Of a DNA stretch of 64,000 nt, positions 8,675-17,254 are shown in pieces. Source of the DNA: Amycolatopsis solani (lineage in GTDB: Bacteria; Actinomycetota; Actinomycetes; Mycobacteriales; Pseudonocardiaceae); the NCBI RefSeq assembly GCF_033441515.1, contig NZ_JAWQJT010000001.1, positions 992,001 to 1,056,000 on the forward strand, written 5' to 3'. Each line of letters opens with the position of its first letter. The first letter of the stretch is position 1. The notes under the pieces were generated by a model. That model was not told the DNA's origin and did not search any database. It worked only from the letters and a program-made list of their open reading frames with translations. The translations under genes and the position numbers were made by a program.

Positions 8675-9672
8675 CCAGGCAGGTTGGGCGTCACCAGCGG
8701 CAGGGCCTGCTTGACGATGTCGCAGGTCTTGGTGTCGTCCCCGATGAACCCGCTGACCACCTGGATCGACGACGTCTCGGTGACCGCCAGGGTCGCGCCG
8801 CAGGTCGCCCGCAGGCCGCCCATGTTCGGGAACAGGCCCCACTTCTTGCCGCCGACGTCGAGGGTCTCGGTCGCGCTGACCCCCTTCGCGCCGGGCCAGT
8901 CCGTCACCGGCGTGCTGGGCCCGAACCAGACCTCGAACGCCTTCTGGCCCTGGTCGCCGTCGGTGTCGTCCCAGAGGCAGTAGGTCGAGTTCGGGATCAC
9001 GGTCGAGTTGGTCTTCTCGCCGGTGGGCGCGATGTTCTTCAGCTGCGCGACCTGGTCGGGCTTGAGCGTCGCGCACGGGTCCGCCGACAGCAGCGGTCCG
9101 CCCGGCTCCGGCTTCGCCGAGGTCTGCGGCGTGATCGGCGGCGCGTCCTGCCCGCCCGGCAGGTGCGCCGCGGCCTGCGGGATCGCCTGCTTGACCAGTT
9201 CGCACGACTTCTCGAGCTTGCCCGTCGAGACGCCGACGAAGGCGAACGACTTGTCGCCGAGCGAGGCGTAGAACGTGCAGTCGTCGGGGAGGATCGAGCC
9301 GTACTGCGTCCAGCTGAGCCCGCCGATCTCCTGCGGCGAGGACTTCGGGACGGCGCCGGCGATGTACTCGTTGAAGTCCATGTCCGTCGCGAGGCCGACG
9401 CTGAGCACGGCCGACAGGTCGTCGTTGTCCTTCAGGCTCCACAGGCACATCGGCGGCTGGAGCCGTTCCTTGTTCTCCGGCGTCGAACGGCCCGGCTGCT
9501 GGTAGCCGAGGGCGTCGATCTGGGCCTCGTCCAGGAGCTTGCAGGCGTCGACCGCCTTGACGACCGGGCCCTGGCCGGGCACCGGCGACGCCGAACCGCC
9601 GACCGCCACCGTGCACCCGGTCACCACGGTGACCGCGGCCAGCGCCACCGCGACCTGCCACTTCATGCGCAT
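8671..9672 (-). CDS. DUF3558-type lipoprotein, apparently duplicated domain
   Basis: Secreted lipoprotein of 333 residues. The signal peptide MRMKWQVAVALAAVTVVTGC ends in a lipobox cysteine. Two similar halves follow, each with an ACKLLDEAQIDAL or PCATLKPDQVAQL motif, a CLWSLKD/CLWDDTD motif and a late cysteine in KSCELVKQA/KTCDIVKQA; this duplicated cysteine pattern is typical of DUF3558, an actinobacterial surface family of unknown role. ATG 9672 has GGGAGG four bases upstream; ATG 9666 is also possible. It shares four bases with the stop of lhgO and follows serS on the same strand by 64 bp. Confidence 0.82.
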   Translation of the reverse strand: MRMKWQVAVALAAVTVVTGCTVAVGGSASPVPGQGPVVKAVDACKLLDEAQIDALGYQQPGRSTPENKERLQPPMCLWSLKDNDDLSAVLSVGLATDMDFNEYIAGAVPKSSPQEIGGLSWTQYGSILPDDCTFYASLGDKSFAFVGVSTGKLEKSCELVKQAIPQAAAHLPGGQDAPPITPQTSAKPEPGGPLLSADPCATLKPDQVAQLKNIAPTGEKTNSTVIPNSTYCLWDDTDGDQGQKAFEVWFGPSTPVTDWPGAKGVSATETLDVGGKKWGLFPNMGGLRATCGATLAVTETSSIQVVSGFIGDDTKTCDIVKQALPLVTPNLPG

Positions 9673-9736
9673 GAATCCTCCCGTTCGGCCCGGACTGTAC
9701 TGGGCCGAACGGGTGCGCACCGGGGATCCACCCAAA

Positions 9737-10999
9737 TCAGCGGGGGGTGAGGACTTCCTGGCCGCCGACGAACGGCCGCAGCGCCGCCGGCACGCGGACC
9801 GAGCCGTCTTCCTGCTGGTGGTTCTCGACGATCGCGACGATCCACCGGGTGGTGGCCAGCGTGCCGTTGAGCGTCGCGGCGATCTGCGGCTTGCCGTTCT
9901 CGCCGCGGTAGCGGACCGACAGCCGGCGGGCCTGGAACGTCGTGCAGTTCGACGTCGAGGTCAGCTCGCGGTAGGTGTCCTGCGTCGGGATCCACGCCTC
10001 GCAGTCGAACTTGCGGTGCGCGGACGTGCCGAGGTCGCCGGTCGCGGTGTCGATCACCCGGTAGGGCACCTCGATCTTCGCGAGCATCTGCTCTTCCCAG
10101 CCGAGCAGCCGCTCGTGCTCGGCCTCGGCGTCCTCCGGCTTGGCGTAGACGAACATCTCCACCTTGTCGAACTGGTGGACGCGGATGATGCCGCGGGTGT
10201 CCTTGCCGTACGAGCCCGCCTCGCGCCGGTAGCAGGACGACCAGCCCGCGTAGCGGTTCGGGCCGTCGTTCAGGTCGAGGATCTCGTCGGCGTGGAAGCC
10301 GGCGAGCGGCACCTCCGACGTGCCGACGAGGTACAGGTCGTCGTCCTCGAGGTGGTAGATCTCGCTCGAGTGCTGGCCGAGGAAGCCGGTGCCGGCCATG
10401 ATCTCCGGGCGCACCAGCGACGGCGTGATCATCGGCGTGAAGCCGTTCTCGAGCGCCTGCGCGATGGCCATGTTGAGCAGGCCGAGCTGCAGCTGCGCGC
10501 CGACGCCCGTGAGGAAGTAGAACCGCGAGCCCGACACCTTCGCGCCGCGTTCCATGTCGACGCCGCCGAGCGCTTCGAGCAGCTCGAGGTGGTCCTTCGG
10601 GGCGAAGTCGAACTTCACCGGCTCACCGACGTGCTTGACGACGGTGAAGTCGTCCTCCCCGCCGACCGGCGCGTCCGGGTGCACCAGGTTCGGCACGGTC
10701 CGGAAGAGCTGGTCGAACTCCTCCGACGCGGTGTTCTGCTCCGCCTCGGCCGCCTTGACCTGCGCGGCGAGCTCCTTGGCCGTGGCCAGCAGCCGCTGCT
10801 TCTCTTCGGGCGGCGCCTTCGGGATCTGCTTGCCCAGGAGCTTCTGCTCGTTGCGCAGCTTGTCCGCGGCCGCGATCGAAGACCGGCGCCGGGAGTCGAG
10901 GGAGAGCAGCTTGTCGACCACTCCCTCGTCTTCACCACGAGCGCGCTGCGACGCGCGCACGGCTTCCGGGTCATCGCGCAGAGTCCTGGGGTCAATCAC
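9737..10999 (-). CDS. serS: Seryl-tRNA synthetase
   Basis: Class II synthetase that charges tRNA-Ser. The N-terminal coiled-coil arm spans about residues 25-105 ([18 protein letters not shown]...). Motif 2 is [20 protein letters not shown] and motif 3 is [29 protein letters not shown] matches the serine-binding region. Length 420 is normal. The start is GTG 10999 with a TACCCT box eight bases upstream and no Shine-Dalgarno, again suggesting a leaderless transcript. It diverges from the class III aminotransferase gene. Confidence 0.97.
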   Translation of the reverse strand: MIDPRTLRDDPEAVRASQRARGEDEGVVDKLLSLDSRRRSSIAAADKLRNEQKLLGKQIPKAPPEEKQRLLATAKELAAQVKAAEAEQNTASEEFDQLFRTVPNLVHPDAPVGGEDDFTVVKHVGEPVKFDFAPKDHLELLEALGGVDMERGAKVSGSRFYFLTGVGAQLQLGLLNMAIAQALENGFTPMITPSLVRPEIMAGTGFLGQHSSEIYHLEDDDLYLVGTSEVPLAGFHADEILDLNDGPNRYAGWSSCYRREAGSYGKDTRGIIRVHQFDKVEMFVYAKPEDAEAEHERLLGWEEQMLAKIEVPYRVIDTATGDLGTSAHRKFDCEAWIPTQDTYRELTSTSNCTTFQARRLSVRYRGENGKPQIAATLNGTLATTRWIVAIVENHQQEDGSVRVPAALRPFVGGQEVLTPR

Positions 11000-11020
11000 G
11001 AAGACACAGGGTAGTCCGTA

Positions 11021-11058
11021 CAGACTGTGCGGCCCTATTGGGTTATCCCGACAGTCTG
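11021..11058. promoter_or_regulatory. Spaced inverted repeat in serS/aminotransferase divergent region
   Basis: CAGACTGT (11021-11028) and ACAGTCTG (11051-11058) form a perfect 8-bp inverted repeat with a 22-base spacer. It lies between the divergent starts at 10999 and 11121 and could be an operator for the aminotransferase gene. No known regulator consensus was recognised. Confidence 0.4.
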
Positions 11059-11120
11059 ATCGTTGAAGCGCTGTTCACGGCGTCCTCATACTCCAGGGAA
11101 ACCCCGGAGGAGGCGCCCCG

Positions 11121-12410
11121 ATGACCGACGAGCTGCTCGCCCGGCACCGCGCAGTGATGCCGTCCTGGATGTCGCTGCTCTACGAAGAGCCGATCGAGAT
11201 CGTCCACGCGCACGACCGCCGCATGACCGACTCGCAGGGCCGCACCTACCTCGACTTCTTCGCCGGGGTGCTGACCAACTCGATGGGCTACGACGTCGCG
11301 GAGATCGGCGACGCGGTCCGCAAGCAGCTCGACACCGGCATCCTGCACACCTCGACGTTGTACTTGATCAGGTCGCAGGTCGAGCTGGCCGAGCGCATCG
11401 CGAAGCTGTCGAACATCCCGGACGCCAAGGTGTTCTTCACCAACTCCGGCAGCGAAGCCAACGACACGGCGCTGATGCTCGCGACGCAGTTCCGCCGCAG
11501 CAACCAGGTGCTGGCGATGCGCAACTCCTACCACGGCCGCTCCTTCGGAACGGTCGCGATCACCGGCAACCGCGGCTGGTCGGCATCGGCACTGAGCCCG
11601 GTCAAGGTCAACTACGTCCACGGCGGCTATCGGTATCGAAGCCCGTTCCGCGACATGTCGGACGCCGACTACATCAAGGCCTGCGTCGCGGACCTGGTCG
11701 ACGTACTGGACACGGCGACCGCCGGCGACGTCGCGTGCCTGATCGCCGAGCCGATCCAGGGCGTCGGCGGCTTCAGCCTCCCCCCGGACGGCCTGTTCCG
11801 AGCGATGAAGGAGGTTCTGGACGAGTACGGAGTGCTGTTCGTGTCGGACGAGGTCCAGACCGGCTGGGGCCGCACGGGCGAGCACTTCTGGGGCATCGAC
11901 GCCCACGGCGTGACCCCGGACATGATGACCTTCGCCAAGGGCCTGGGCAACGGCCTGGCGGTCGGCGGCGTGGTAGCCCGCGGCGACGTCCTCGACTGCT
12001 TCCAGGCCCAATCGTTCTCGACGTTCGGCGGCAACCCCGTCTCGATGGCGGGAGCAACAGCGGTCCTGGACTACATCAAGGACCACGACCTCCAAGCGAA
12101 CTGCGCGGCCCGCGGCGAGCAGCTGCTCAACGGACTGCGCGCCGCTTCGTCGCCGATCGTGGCCGAGGTGCGCGGCAAGGGCCTGATGATCGGCATCGAG
12201 CTGATCAAGCCAGGCACCACGGAGCCGAACGTGCCGGCGGCAGCCCGAATGCTGGAGGAGACGAAGAAGCGCGGGTTGCTGATCGGCAAGGGCGGCCTGC
12301 ACGGCAACGTCCTGCGCCTAGGCCCACCCATGACCCTGACCGCAGACGAAGCCCAGGAAGGCCTGAACATCCTGGTAGACGCACTGGCAGCGACGCACGC
12401 AGCCCTGTAG
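11121..12410 (+). CDS. Class III PLP aminotransferase (AGXT2-like)
   Basis: PLP enzyme of the class III (omega-amino) aminotransferase group, 429 residues. The phosphate-binding loop FFTNSGSEANDTALMLAT lies near 110, the aspartate motif LFVSDEVQTGWGRTG near 240, and the Schiff-base lysine in MTFAKGLGNGLAVGG near 275; FSTFGGNPVSMAG is the usual late motif. Closest in character to alanine-glyoxylate/beta-aminoisobutyrate-type enzymes; the amino donor cannot be read. ATG 11121 follows CCGGAGGAGG, a strong ribosome site. It stands alone, divergent from serS and followed by a large inverted-repeat region. Its last 200 codons use more relaxed third positions (for example CCAACG, AAGCCC) than the neighbours. 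Confidence 0.88.
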   Translation: MTDELLARHRAVMPSWMSLLYEEPIEIVHAHDRRMTDSQGRTYLDFFAGVLTNSMGYDVAEIGDAVRKQLDTGILHTSTLYLIRSQVELAERIAKLSNIPDAKVFFTNSGSEANDTALMLATQFRRSNQVLAMRNSYHGRSFGTVAITGNRGWSASALSPVKVNYVHGGYRYRSPFRDMSDADYIKACVADLVDVLDTATAGDVACLIAEPIQGVGGFSLPPDGLFRAMKEVLDEYGVLFVSDEVQTGWGRTGEHFWGIDAHGVTPDMMTFAKGLGNGLAVGGVVARGDVLDCFQAQSFSTFGGNPVSMAGATAVLDYIKDHDLQANCAARGEQLLNGLRAASSPIVAEVRGKGLMIGIELIKPGTTEPNVPAAARMLEETKKRGLLIGKGGLHGNVLRLGPPMTLTADEAQEGLNILVDALAATHAAL

Positions 12411-12420
12411 AACCAAGCAG

Positions 12421-12564
12421 CTGGGTGGTCATCCCGTCGCCTGAGGCCGTCAAATCACTTTGAGCCAGGCCCGCAACCCAAAGACCAACGCGAGACAACG
12501 ACGCAACCTTGCGGGCCTGGCTCAAAGTGATAGGCCTCAATCAGGCGACGGGATGACCACCCAG
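12421..12564. repeat. Nested 24-bp plus 23-bp inverted repeat
   Basis: Outer arms 12421-12444 and 12541-12564 are perfectly complementary (24 bp). Inner arms 12454-12476 and 12509-12531 are perfectly complementary (23 bp) around a 32-base loop. A single transcript would fold into a stem of about 47 paired bases. It starts 11 bases after the aminotransferase stop, so termination is one role. With the next element it fills the gene-free stretch 12411-12854. Confidence 0.75.
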
Positions 12565-12672
12565 CGACCCACCTCGAGAAGGGGAGAGAGCAGCGGGACG
12601 GGTGGTCATCCCAGAGCCTGCCCGTCCGGCGAGGACAGTCTTTTGCTTGTTCTCCGGCGGAAAGGCGGGTCC

Positions 12673-12796
12673 GACCTCCCCCGCCCCTCCGGTGGGATTT
12701 TCAGCCGCCGGTCGGGTTTGTCAAGGCGGGAAAGCGTGCCTTGACAAACCCGACCGCCGACTGAAGTGAAGGCTGGGACGAGGGGCGGGGGAGGTC
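12673..12796. repeat. Second nested inverted repeat (17 bp and 19 bp arms)
   Basis: Outer arms 12673-12689 and 12780-12796 are perfect (17 bp, C/G runs). Inner arms 12709-12727 and 12738-12756 are perfect (19 bp) around a 10-base loop. A 12-base tract, GGTGGTCATCCC, occurs both here upstream (12601-12612) and inside the first element (12424-12435). No open frame of convincing codon use crosses this gap. Confidence 0.75.
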
Positions 12797-12854
12797 TGGT
12801 GACCTCGTGGTCGGCTTGCGTTGCCGGCCGCCCGTTCGCGGGTGGGCTGAAGGG

Positions 12855-13760
12855 CTAACCCCGCACAAACCTCACCACGTGTTCCGCCAGCTCCTCGCCC
12901 TTGTCCTCCTGCAAGAAGTGCCCCGCTCCCGTGATCACCGGGTGCTCCACCCCCTGCGCGCCCTTCATCGCGCGCTGCAGTACCGGGCTCATCCCCCCGG
13001 TGATCGGGTCGCCGTCGGAAAACGCCACCAAGAACGGGATGTCCAGCTCCGTCAACGTCTTCCAAGCCGCGCGGTTCGCCTCCGATGCCGGGTCGTCTGG
13101 GCGGAACGGCACCAACGACGGCATCGCCCGCGGGGCGGCCTTGTACATCTCGTTCGGGAACGGTGCGTCGTACGCCGCCCGCTCCTGCTCCGACAGCTTC
13201 GAACGGCAGCCCGATTGAACGAAGCGGGCGATGTCCAGGACCTGGGCGTTCTCGACCGCCTCGCGGAACGAGTGCCAGACCGCCGGCATGTCGGTGTCGC
13301 CGGTGGGCAGGCCCGTGTTGGCCGCCACCACCCGCGCGAACCTGGTCGGGTTCTCCGCGACCAGGCGCAGGCCGATCAGGCCGCCCCAGTCCTGGCCGAC
13401 CAGCGTCACGTCGTGGAGGTCGAGGGCGTCGAACGCGAAGGCGCGCATCCACTCCACGTGCCGGGCGTAGGTGTGGTCCGTCAGGTCGCCCGGCTTGTCG
13501 GAGCGGCCGAAGCCGACCAGGTCCGGGGCGATCGCGCGCAGGCCCGCGGCCGCCAGGACCGGGAGCATCTTGCGGTAGAGGTAGGACCAGCTGGGCTCGC
13601 CGTGCAGCAGCAGCACCACGGGACCGTCCGACGGCCCGGCCTCCACGTACCCCACTCTGATCACGCCGTCGTACGGGTCGTCGAGCTCCGCGTACTTCGG
13701 GTCGAAGGGGAAGTCGGGCAGGTCCGTGAACCGGTCGTCCGGTGTCCTCAGCAGGCGCAC
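12855..13760 (-). CDS. Haloalkane dehalogenase-like alpha/beta hydrolase
   Basis: Alpha/beta hydrolase resembling subfamily I haloalkane dehalogenases, which cleave carbon-halogen bonds. The oxyanion region LLLHGEPSWSYLYRKM lies near 50, the nucleophile aspartate with the halide-binding tryptophan in LVGQDWGGLIGL near 120, and the catalytic histidine in GAGHFLQEDKGEE near the end, with an acid in FSDGDPIT. N-terminus VRLLRTPDDRF matches the family start, and GTG 13760 lies seven bases after a TAGCGT box; a GTG nine bases upstream (13769) is the alternative. True substrates of such genes in actinomycetes are usually unknown. It stands next to no other degradative gene. Confidence 0.82.
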   Translation of the reverse strand: MRLLRTPDDRFTDLPDFPFDPKYAELDDPYDGVIRVGYVEAGPSDGPVVLLLHGEPSWSYLYRKMLPVLAAAGLRAIAPDLVGFGRSDKPGDLTDHTYARHVEWMRAFAFDALDLHDVTLVGQDWGGLIGLRLVAENPTRFARVVAANTGLPTGDTDMPAVWHSFREAVENAQVLDIARFVQSGCRSKLSEQERAAYDAPFPNEMYKAAPRAMPSLVPFRPDDPASEANRAAWKTLTELDIPFLVAFSDGDPITGGMSPVLQRAMKGAQGVEHPVITGAGHFLQEDKGEELAEHVVRFVRG

Positions 13761-13829
13761 GAACCCCACGCTAGTGGGAACGGAAGAGCCGGGCCACGCG
13801 CGGCGTGGCCCGGCTCACACCCGTCCGGG

Positions 13830-14282
13830 TCAGGAGATGCCGACCGCCACCACGAGGCCGAGGCCCAGGTGCGCGGCCGCGACGACGATGCTGACCGGGG
13901 CGAACTTCTCGCTCTCGATGGTCGACGCCACGTCGATGCGGGTCGCCCATTCGAGGAGCCGGACCGCGATGACCTGGACGATGATCCCGAGCAAGCCGTA
14001 GACCAGCGACGTGATCAGGCCTTCGGTGAGGTCGCTGGCCGAGTTGAAGATCGCCACGACGACGATGAACGCCATCGAGAGCATCCCGGACGCCGTCACG
14101 ATCACCGCGTTGGGCAGGCCCTGCGTGACCAGCTTCGACAGCTTGCCGGGCGTGGTCCAGTCGATCGCGTAGAAGCCGGCGAACATCAGCAGCAGGCCGA
14201 TGACGCCGTACAGCAGGATCGCGCCGATCCCCCGCACGAGGTCGGAGCCGAACGTGTCGGACAGCGCAAGGGTCGTGTTCAC
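13830..14282 (-). CDS. DUF350 membrane protein (YjfL-like)
   Basis: A 150-residue integral membrane protein with four predicted hydrophobic segments: GIGAILLYGVIGLLLMFAGF, NAVIVTASGMLSMAFIVVVA, LITSLVYGLLGIIVQVIAVR and VSIVVAAAHLGLGLVVAVG. This matches the DUF350/YjfL family. GTG 14282 has GGGAG seven bases upstream. It is the last gene of an operon behind the ATP-grasp ligase (45-bp gap) and the YgiB-like gene. The enterobacterial yjf cluster has the same combination, so the three proteins probably work in one envelope process. Function of the family is not established. Confidence 0.82.
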   Translation of the reverse strand: MNTTLALSDTFGSDLVRGIGAILLYGVIGLLLMFAGFYAIDWTTPGKLSKLVTQGLPNAVIVTASGMLSMAFIVVVAIFNSASDLTEGLITSLVYGLLGIIVQVIAVRLLEWATRIDVASTIESEKFAPVSIVVAAAHLGLGLVVAVGIS

Positions 14283-14327
14283 GAGTTGTCTCCCAGGGGA
14301 AAAGAGCTGATCAGCGACGGTGTTCTA

Positions 14328-15494
14328 TCACGACTCGACGATGCGATGTGGGACAAATGCCGCACCGTCGTCGGTGACCAGGCCGCCGGTCTCGCGGATG
14401 CCGAGCCCGGCGGAGCTGTCGCCGACGATCCACGCGCCGAGTGCCGGCCGGTAGCCGTCGAACTCGGGCAGTGGGTCGAACGCCTGGTAGACGAAGCCTT
14501 CGGCGCCGTAGACGCCGTCGGTCTGGGTCTCGTAGCCGGTCGCGACGATCTGGACGTTGGCACCCTCGCGGCCGAGCTTCGGCTTGCGGACGTACTCGGT
14601 GAGCAGGCCGGGGTCGTCGGCGAACGCGGGCAGCAGGTTCGGGTGACCCGGGTAGTTCTCCCACAGGATCGCCAGCAGCGTCTTGTTGGAAAGGATCATC
14701 TTCCAGAGCGGCTCGATCCACAGCGTCCGCGGCAGCGACTCGACGGCGTGGCGGCCGAACTCCTCGTCGACCACCCACTCCCACGGGTACAGCTTCAGCA
14801 CGGTCGCCATCTGCTGCTCTTCGAGGTCGACGAACCGCTTGAGCACCGGGTCCCAGCCGATCTCCTCGATCGCCAGTCCCACCGTGTCCAGCCCGGCCTC
14901 GGCCGCCGTCTCCTGGAGGTACGCCGTGGTGACGTTGTCCTCGCCGCTCGGGTCCGCGGCCGACCAGGTGAAGTGCAGCTCGTTCGACGGCAGCTTGTCC
15001 TGCAGGGACGCCCAGCGCTCGACGAGCTTCTCGTGGATCGAGTTCCACTGGTCGTCGTCCGGGAAGACGTCGGTCTTCCAGTGCCACTGCAGCAGCGACG
15101 CCTCCAGCAGCGTGGTCGGCGTGTCCGCGTTGTACTCGAGCAGCTTCGCCGGCGACTTGCCGTCGTAGCGCAGGTCGAACCGGCCGTAGACGTGCGGGTC
15201 CTGCCGCTTCCACGACTCGGCGATGTGCGGCCAGACCCACTCCGGGATGCCGAACCGCTGGTAGCCCTCGGTCGTCACGACGTTGTCGACGGCCTCCAGG
15301 CACATCGAGTGCAGCAGCTCGACGTCGGCTTCGAGCGAGAGCACCTCGTCCATCTCGAAGACGTAGTGCACCGATTCGTCCCAGTACGGCCGCGTGCGGC
15401 CGCTGCTGTCGCGGGCCGGCGTGCCGTAGACGAGTCCCTGCTCCTCGACGATCCGCTGCCAGTCACGCCGCGGCTCGCGCCGGTCCCGGTACAC
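14328..15494 (-). CDS. Glutathionylspermidine synthase-like ATP-grasp ligase (YgiC/YjfC family)
   Basis: ATP-grasp amide ligase of the C-terminal glutathionylspermidine synthetase type, 388 residues, without the amidase half of the E. coli bifunctional enzyme. Visible family motifs include FEMDEVLSLE near 46, RFDLRYDGKSPAKLLEYNAD near 105 (metal/ATP-binding acidic residues), LWKMILSNKTLLAILWENY near 275, VRKPKLGREGANVQI near 310 (ATP-binding lysine and glycines) and GAWIVGDSSAGLGIRE near the end. GTG 15494 directly abuts the TAG of the upstream gene, so translation is coupled. Actinomycetes use mycothiol rather than glutathione, so the substrate is probably a peptide or protein amine rather than glutathionylspermidine; that is inference. 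Confidence 0.85.
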   Translation of the reverse strand: MYRDRREPRRDWQRIVEEQGLVYGTPARDSSGRTRPYWDESVHYVFEMDEVLSLEADVELLHSMCLEAVDNVVTTEGYQRFGIPEWVWPHIAESWKRQDPHVYGRFDLRYDGKSPAKLLEYNADTPTTLLEASLLQWHWKTDVFPDDDQWNSIHEKLVERWASLQDKLPSNELHFTWSAADPSGEDNVTTAYLQETAAEAGLDTVGLAIEEIGWDPVLKRFVDLEEQQMATVLKLYPWEWVVDEEFGRHAVESLPRTLWIEPLWKMILSNKTLLAILWENYPGHPNLLPAFADDPGLLTEYVRKPKLGREGANVQIVATGYETQTDGVYGAEGFVYQAFDPLPEFDGYRPALGAWIVGDSSAGLGIRETGGLVTDDGAAFVPHRIVES

Positions 15495-16106
15495 CTAAGA
15501 TCCCCCGCTCTTGCCGCTGCCGCCGGTGCCCCCGGTGGTGCCGCTCTTCCCGCTGATGCCGAAGCCGCCGCGCTGGACGGACTTGCCGGACTTCGTGTTG
15601 ACGTTGGTGCGCGACGACGGCGCGTCGTAGGAGCCGCCGGAGACGCGCTGCCCGATGGTGCCGGTGCCGCCGTAGTTGTAGCGGTAGCTCTGGTAGCCGC
15701 CACCGCCGATCGGCAGGAACAGGAAGCCGCCGCTGTGGTAGCCGCCGTGGGAGGTGACGTAGTTGTCGTCGCAGTAGTCGTCGTTCTGGACGATGCCGTC
15801 CTTGTCGGTGCAGACCGCGGTCACGTCACCGGTCGGCCTCGCGACCGTGTAGAACGTCGCGACCAGGCCGACGAGCCCGACGGTCACGCCACTGCCGATC
15901 AGGATCTTGCGCCGCGTGGCCGCCTTGGCATCGGCCTGGCGGGCCAGCTCCTCGTCGCGTTCCTCCTGCGCGAGCGCCTGCTGCCGCGCCCGCTGTTCGG
16001 CGACCGAAAGCTGCTTGGGCTGCGTGTTCGAGTCCTGGAATCTCATCGAACCGCGCTTCGGCGGCTCGGGGGGCGGCTGGTCCCCAGTGTTGCTGTCCTG
16101 CGTCAT
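15495..16106 (-). CDS. YgiB/DUF1190-like membrane-anchored Gly/Ser/Tyr-rich protein
   Basis: A 203-residue protein with a cytoplasmic, charged N-terminus (QRARQQALAQEERDEELARQ, likely helical), one membrane segment (ILIGSGVTVGLVGLVATFY) and an exported tail. The tail has a short cysteine motif CTDKDGIVQNDDYCDDNYV followed by a low-complexity region rich in Gly, Ser, Tyr and Lys. The combination of CxD...YC-D motif, glycine/tyrosine tail and position directly upstream of an ATP-grasp ligase matches the YgiB/YjfM idea. ATG 16106 has GGAG five bases upstream. The lysine-rich tail (TKSGKSVQRG, SGKSGG) could be the substrate modified by the ligase; this is a hypothesis. Confidence 0.7.
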   Translation of the reverse strand: MTQDSNTGDQPPPEPPKRGSMRFQDSNTQPKQLSVAEQRARQQALAQEERDEELARQADAKAATRRKILIGSGVTVGLVGLVATFYTVARPTGDVTAVCTDKDGIVQNDDYCDDNYVTSHGGYHSGGFLFLPIGGGGYQSYRYNYGGTGTIGQRVSGGSYDAPSSRTNVNTKSGKSVQRGGFGISGKSGTTGGTGGSGKSGGS

Positions 16107-16201
16107 GTGCGCTCCGTAATCCCGGCCACCACGAAACCGTGACCCACCCTAACCACCCTAGGTCGCGCACGTCGCGCGCGGCGCGGGCATCATGGACTGC
16201 G

Positions 16202-17254
16202 ATGTCTCCCAGCGCCGATCGGTTCCCCACCGCCACGCAGACGCTGCGCACCCGCGTCGTGATGGGCGGGATCTTCGCGGGCGCGCTCATCGCGCTCGCC
16301 CTCAGTGTCGTGTTCTCCTGGAGCGACGGCATCACCGGCGGCTCCGGCGGTGGCGCCGGCAAGCTGTCCGCGGCCGCCCAGGAGGCGTTCCACTCACCCC
16401 CGGGCAGCTGCCTGACCTGGGACAACCCGGACGCGAGCGACGCGCGGAAGGTGGCCTGCACCGAGCCGCACCTGTTCGAGGTGACCGCGCTGGCGGACAT
16501 CGGCGCCCAGTTCCCCGAGGGCGCGCCGGTGCCGTCGCTGGACCAGTGGCAGCAGATCGCGCAGCAGAAGTGCACCGCCGACGTGAAGCCGTACCTCGGC
16601 CACAACCTCGATCCTTACGGAAAGCTGACGACGAACCTGCTGCGCCCGACGCCGTCGCAGTGGGACGACGGCGACCGCCAGCTGCGGTGCGGCCTGCAGT
16701 GGGCGGGCCCCGGCGGCAAGCTGCTGACGACGACCGGGCCGGCCAAGGAGCAGGACCAGTCGCTGGTCTTCGAGCCCGGCACCTGCCTGGCGCTGCAGGG
16801 CAAGGGCGTCGGCGACCCGCTGGACTGCGCCAAGCCGCACTCCTACGAGATCGTCGCGACCCTCGACCTCAAGACGAAGTTCAAGGACGGCTACCCGAAG
16901 CAGGACGACCAGAAGGCCTGGCTCGACACCGAGTGCACCAAGGCGGCCGCGGACTACACCGGCGGCGCCGACCTCGACGCGAAGAAGCTGATCCTGACCT
17001 GGGACCTGCGGGAGCAGGAGAGCTGGGACGCCGGGTCCAGCAAGGTCAACTGCAAGGTGGCGGCGCTCCTGCCGGACAAGAGCGGCCTGCAGGCGGTCAC
17101 CGGCAGCGTCAAGGCCGCGCCCGCGGGTCCCGACGGCGGCCAGCCGCAGGACGGTGGCCAGCCCCAGGACGGCGGCCCGCCGTCGGACGGTGGCGGCGGT
17201 CCGGCCACGTCGAGCTCGGCCCCGCCGACCTCGACGTCGAAGAAGAACGGCTGA
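16202..17254 (+). CDS. Septum-formation domain membrane protein
   Basis: Membrane-anchored protein of about 350 residues with one N-terminal segment (VVMGGIFAGALIALALSVVF) and an outside domain with paired repeats: GSCLTWDNPDASDARKVACT...PHLFEV and GTCLALQGKGVGDPLDCAKPHSYEIV. This cysteine/histidine pattern is that of the Septum_form family, seen in actinobacteria and thought to act near the division site. The C-terminus is Pro/Gly/Asp-rich and disordered (GGQPQDGG repeated). ATG 16202 is preferred because the hydrophobic segment then lies near the N-terminus; the frame is open upstream to 16139. Its TGA overlaps the next start (TGATG), coupling it to the zincin gene. Confidence 0.78.
   Translation: MSPSADRFPTATQTLRTRVVMGGIFAGALIALALSVVFSWSDGITGGSGGGAGKLSAAAQEAFHSPPGSCLTWDNPDASDARKVACTEPHLFEVTALADIGAQFPEGAPVPSLDQWQQIAQQKCTADVKPYLGHNLDPYGKLTTNLLRPTPSQWDDGDRQLRCGLQWAGPGGKLLTTTGPAKEQDQSLVFEPGTCLALQGKGVGDPLDCAKPHSYEIVATLDLKTKFKDGYPKQDDQKAWLDTECTKAAADYTGGADLDAKKLILTWDLREQESWDAGSSKVNCKVAALLPDKSGLQAVTGSVKAAPAGPDGGQPQDGGQPQDGGPPSDGGGGPATSSSAPPTSTSKKNG

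Noticed and set aside
10999..11120. T-box leader for serS
   Set aside because: The start appears leaderless and no T-box sequence is present.
12807..16142. A plus-strand open frame of over 1100 codons
   Set aside because: Antisense to the hydrolase, DUF350, ATP-grasp and YgiB-like genes; composition is Arg/Val/Asp-rich without any domain pattern.
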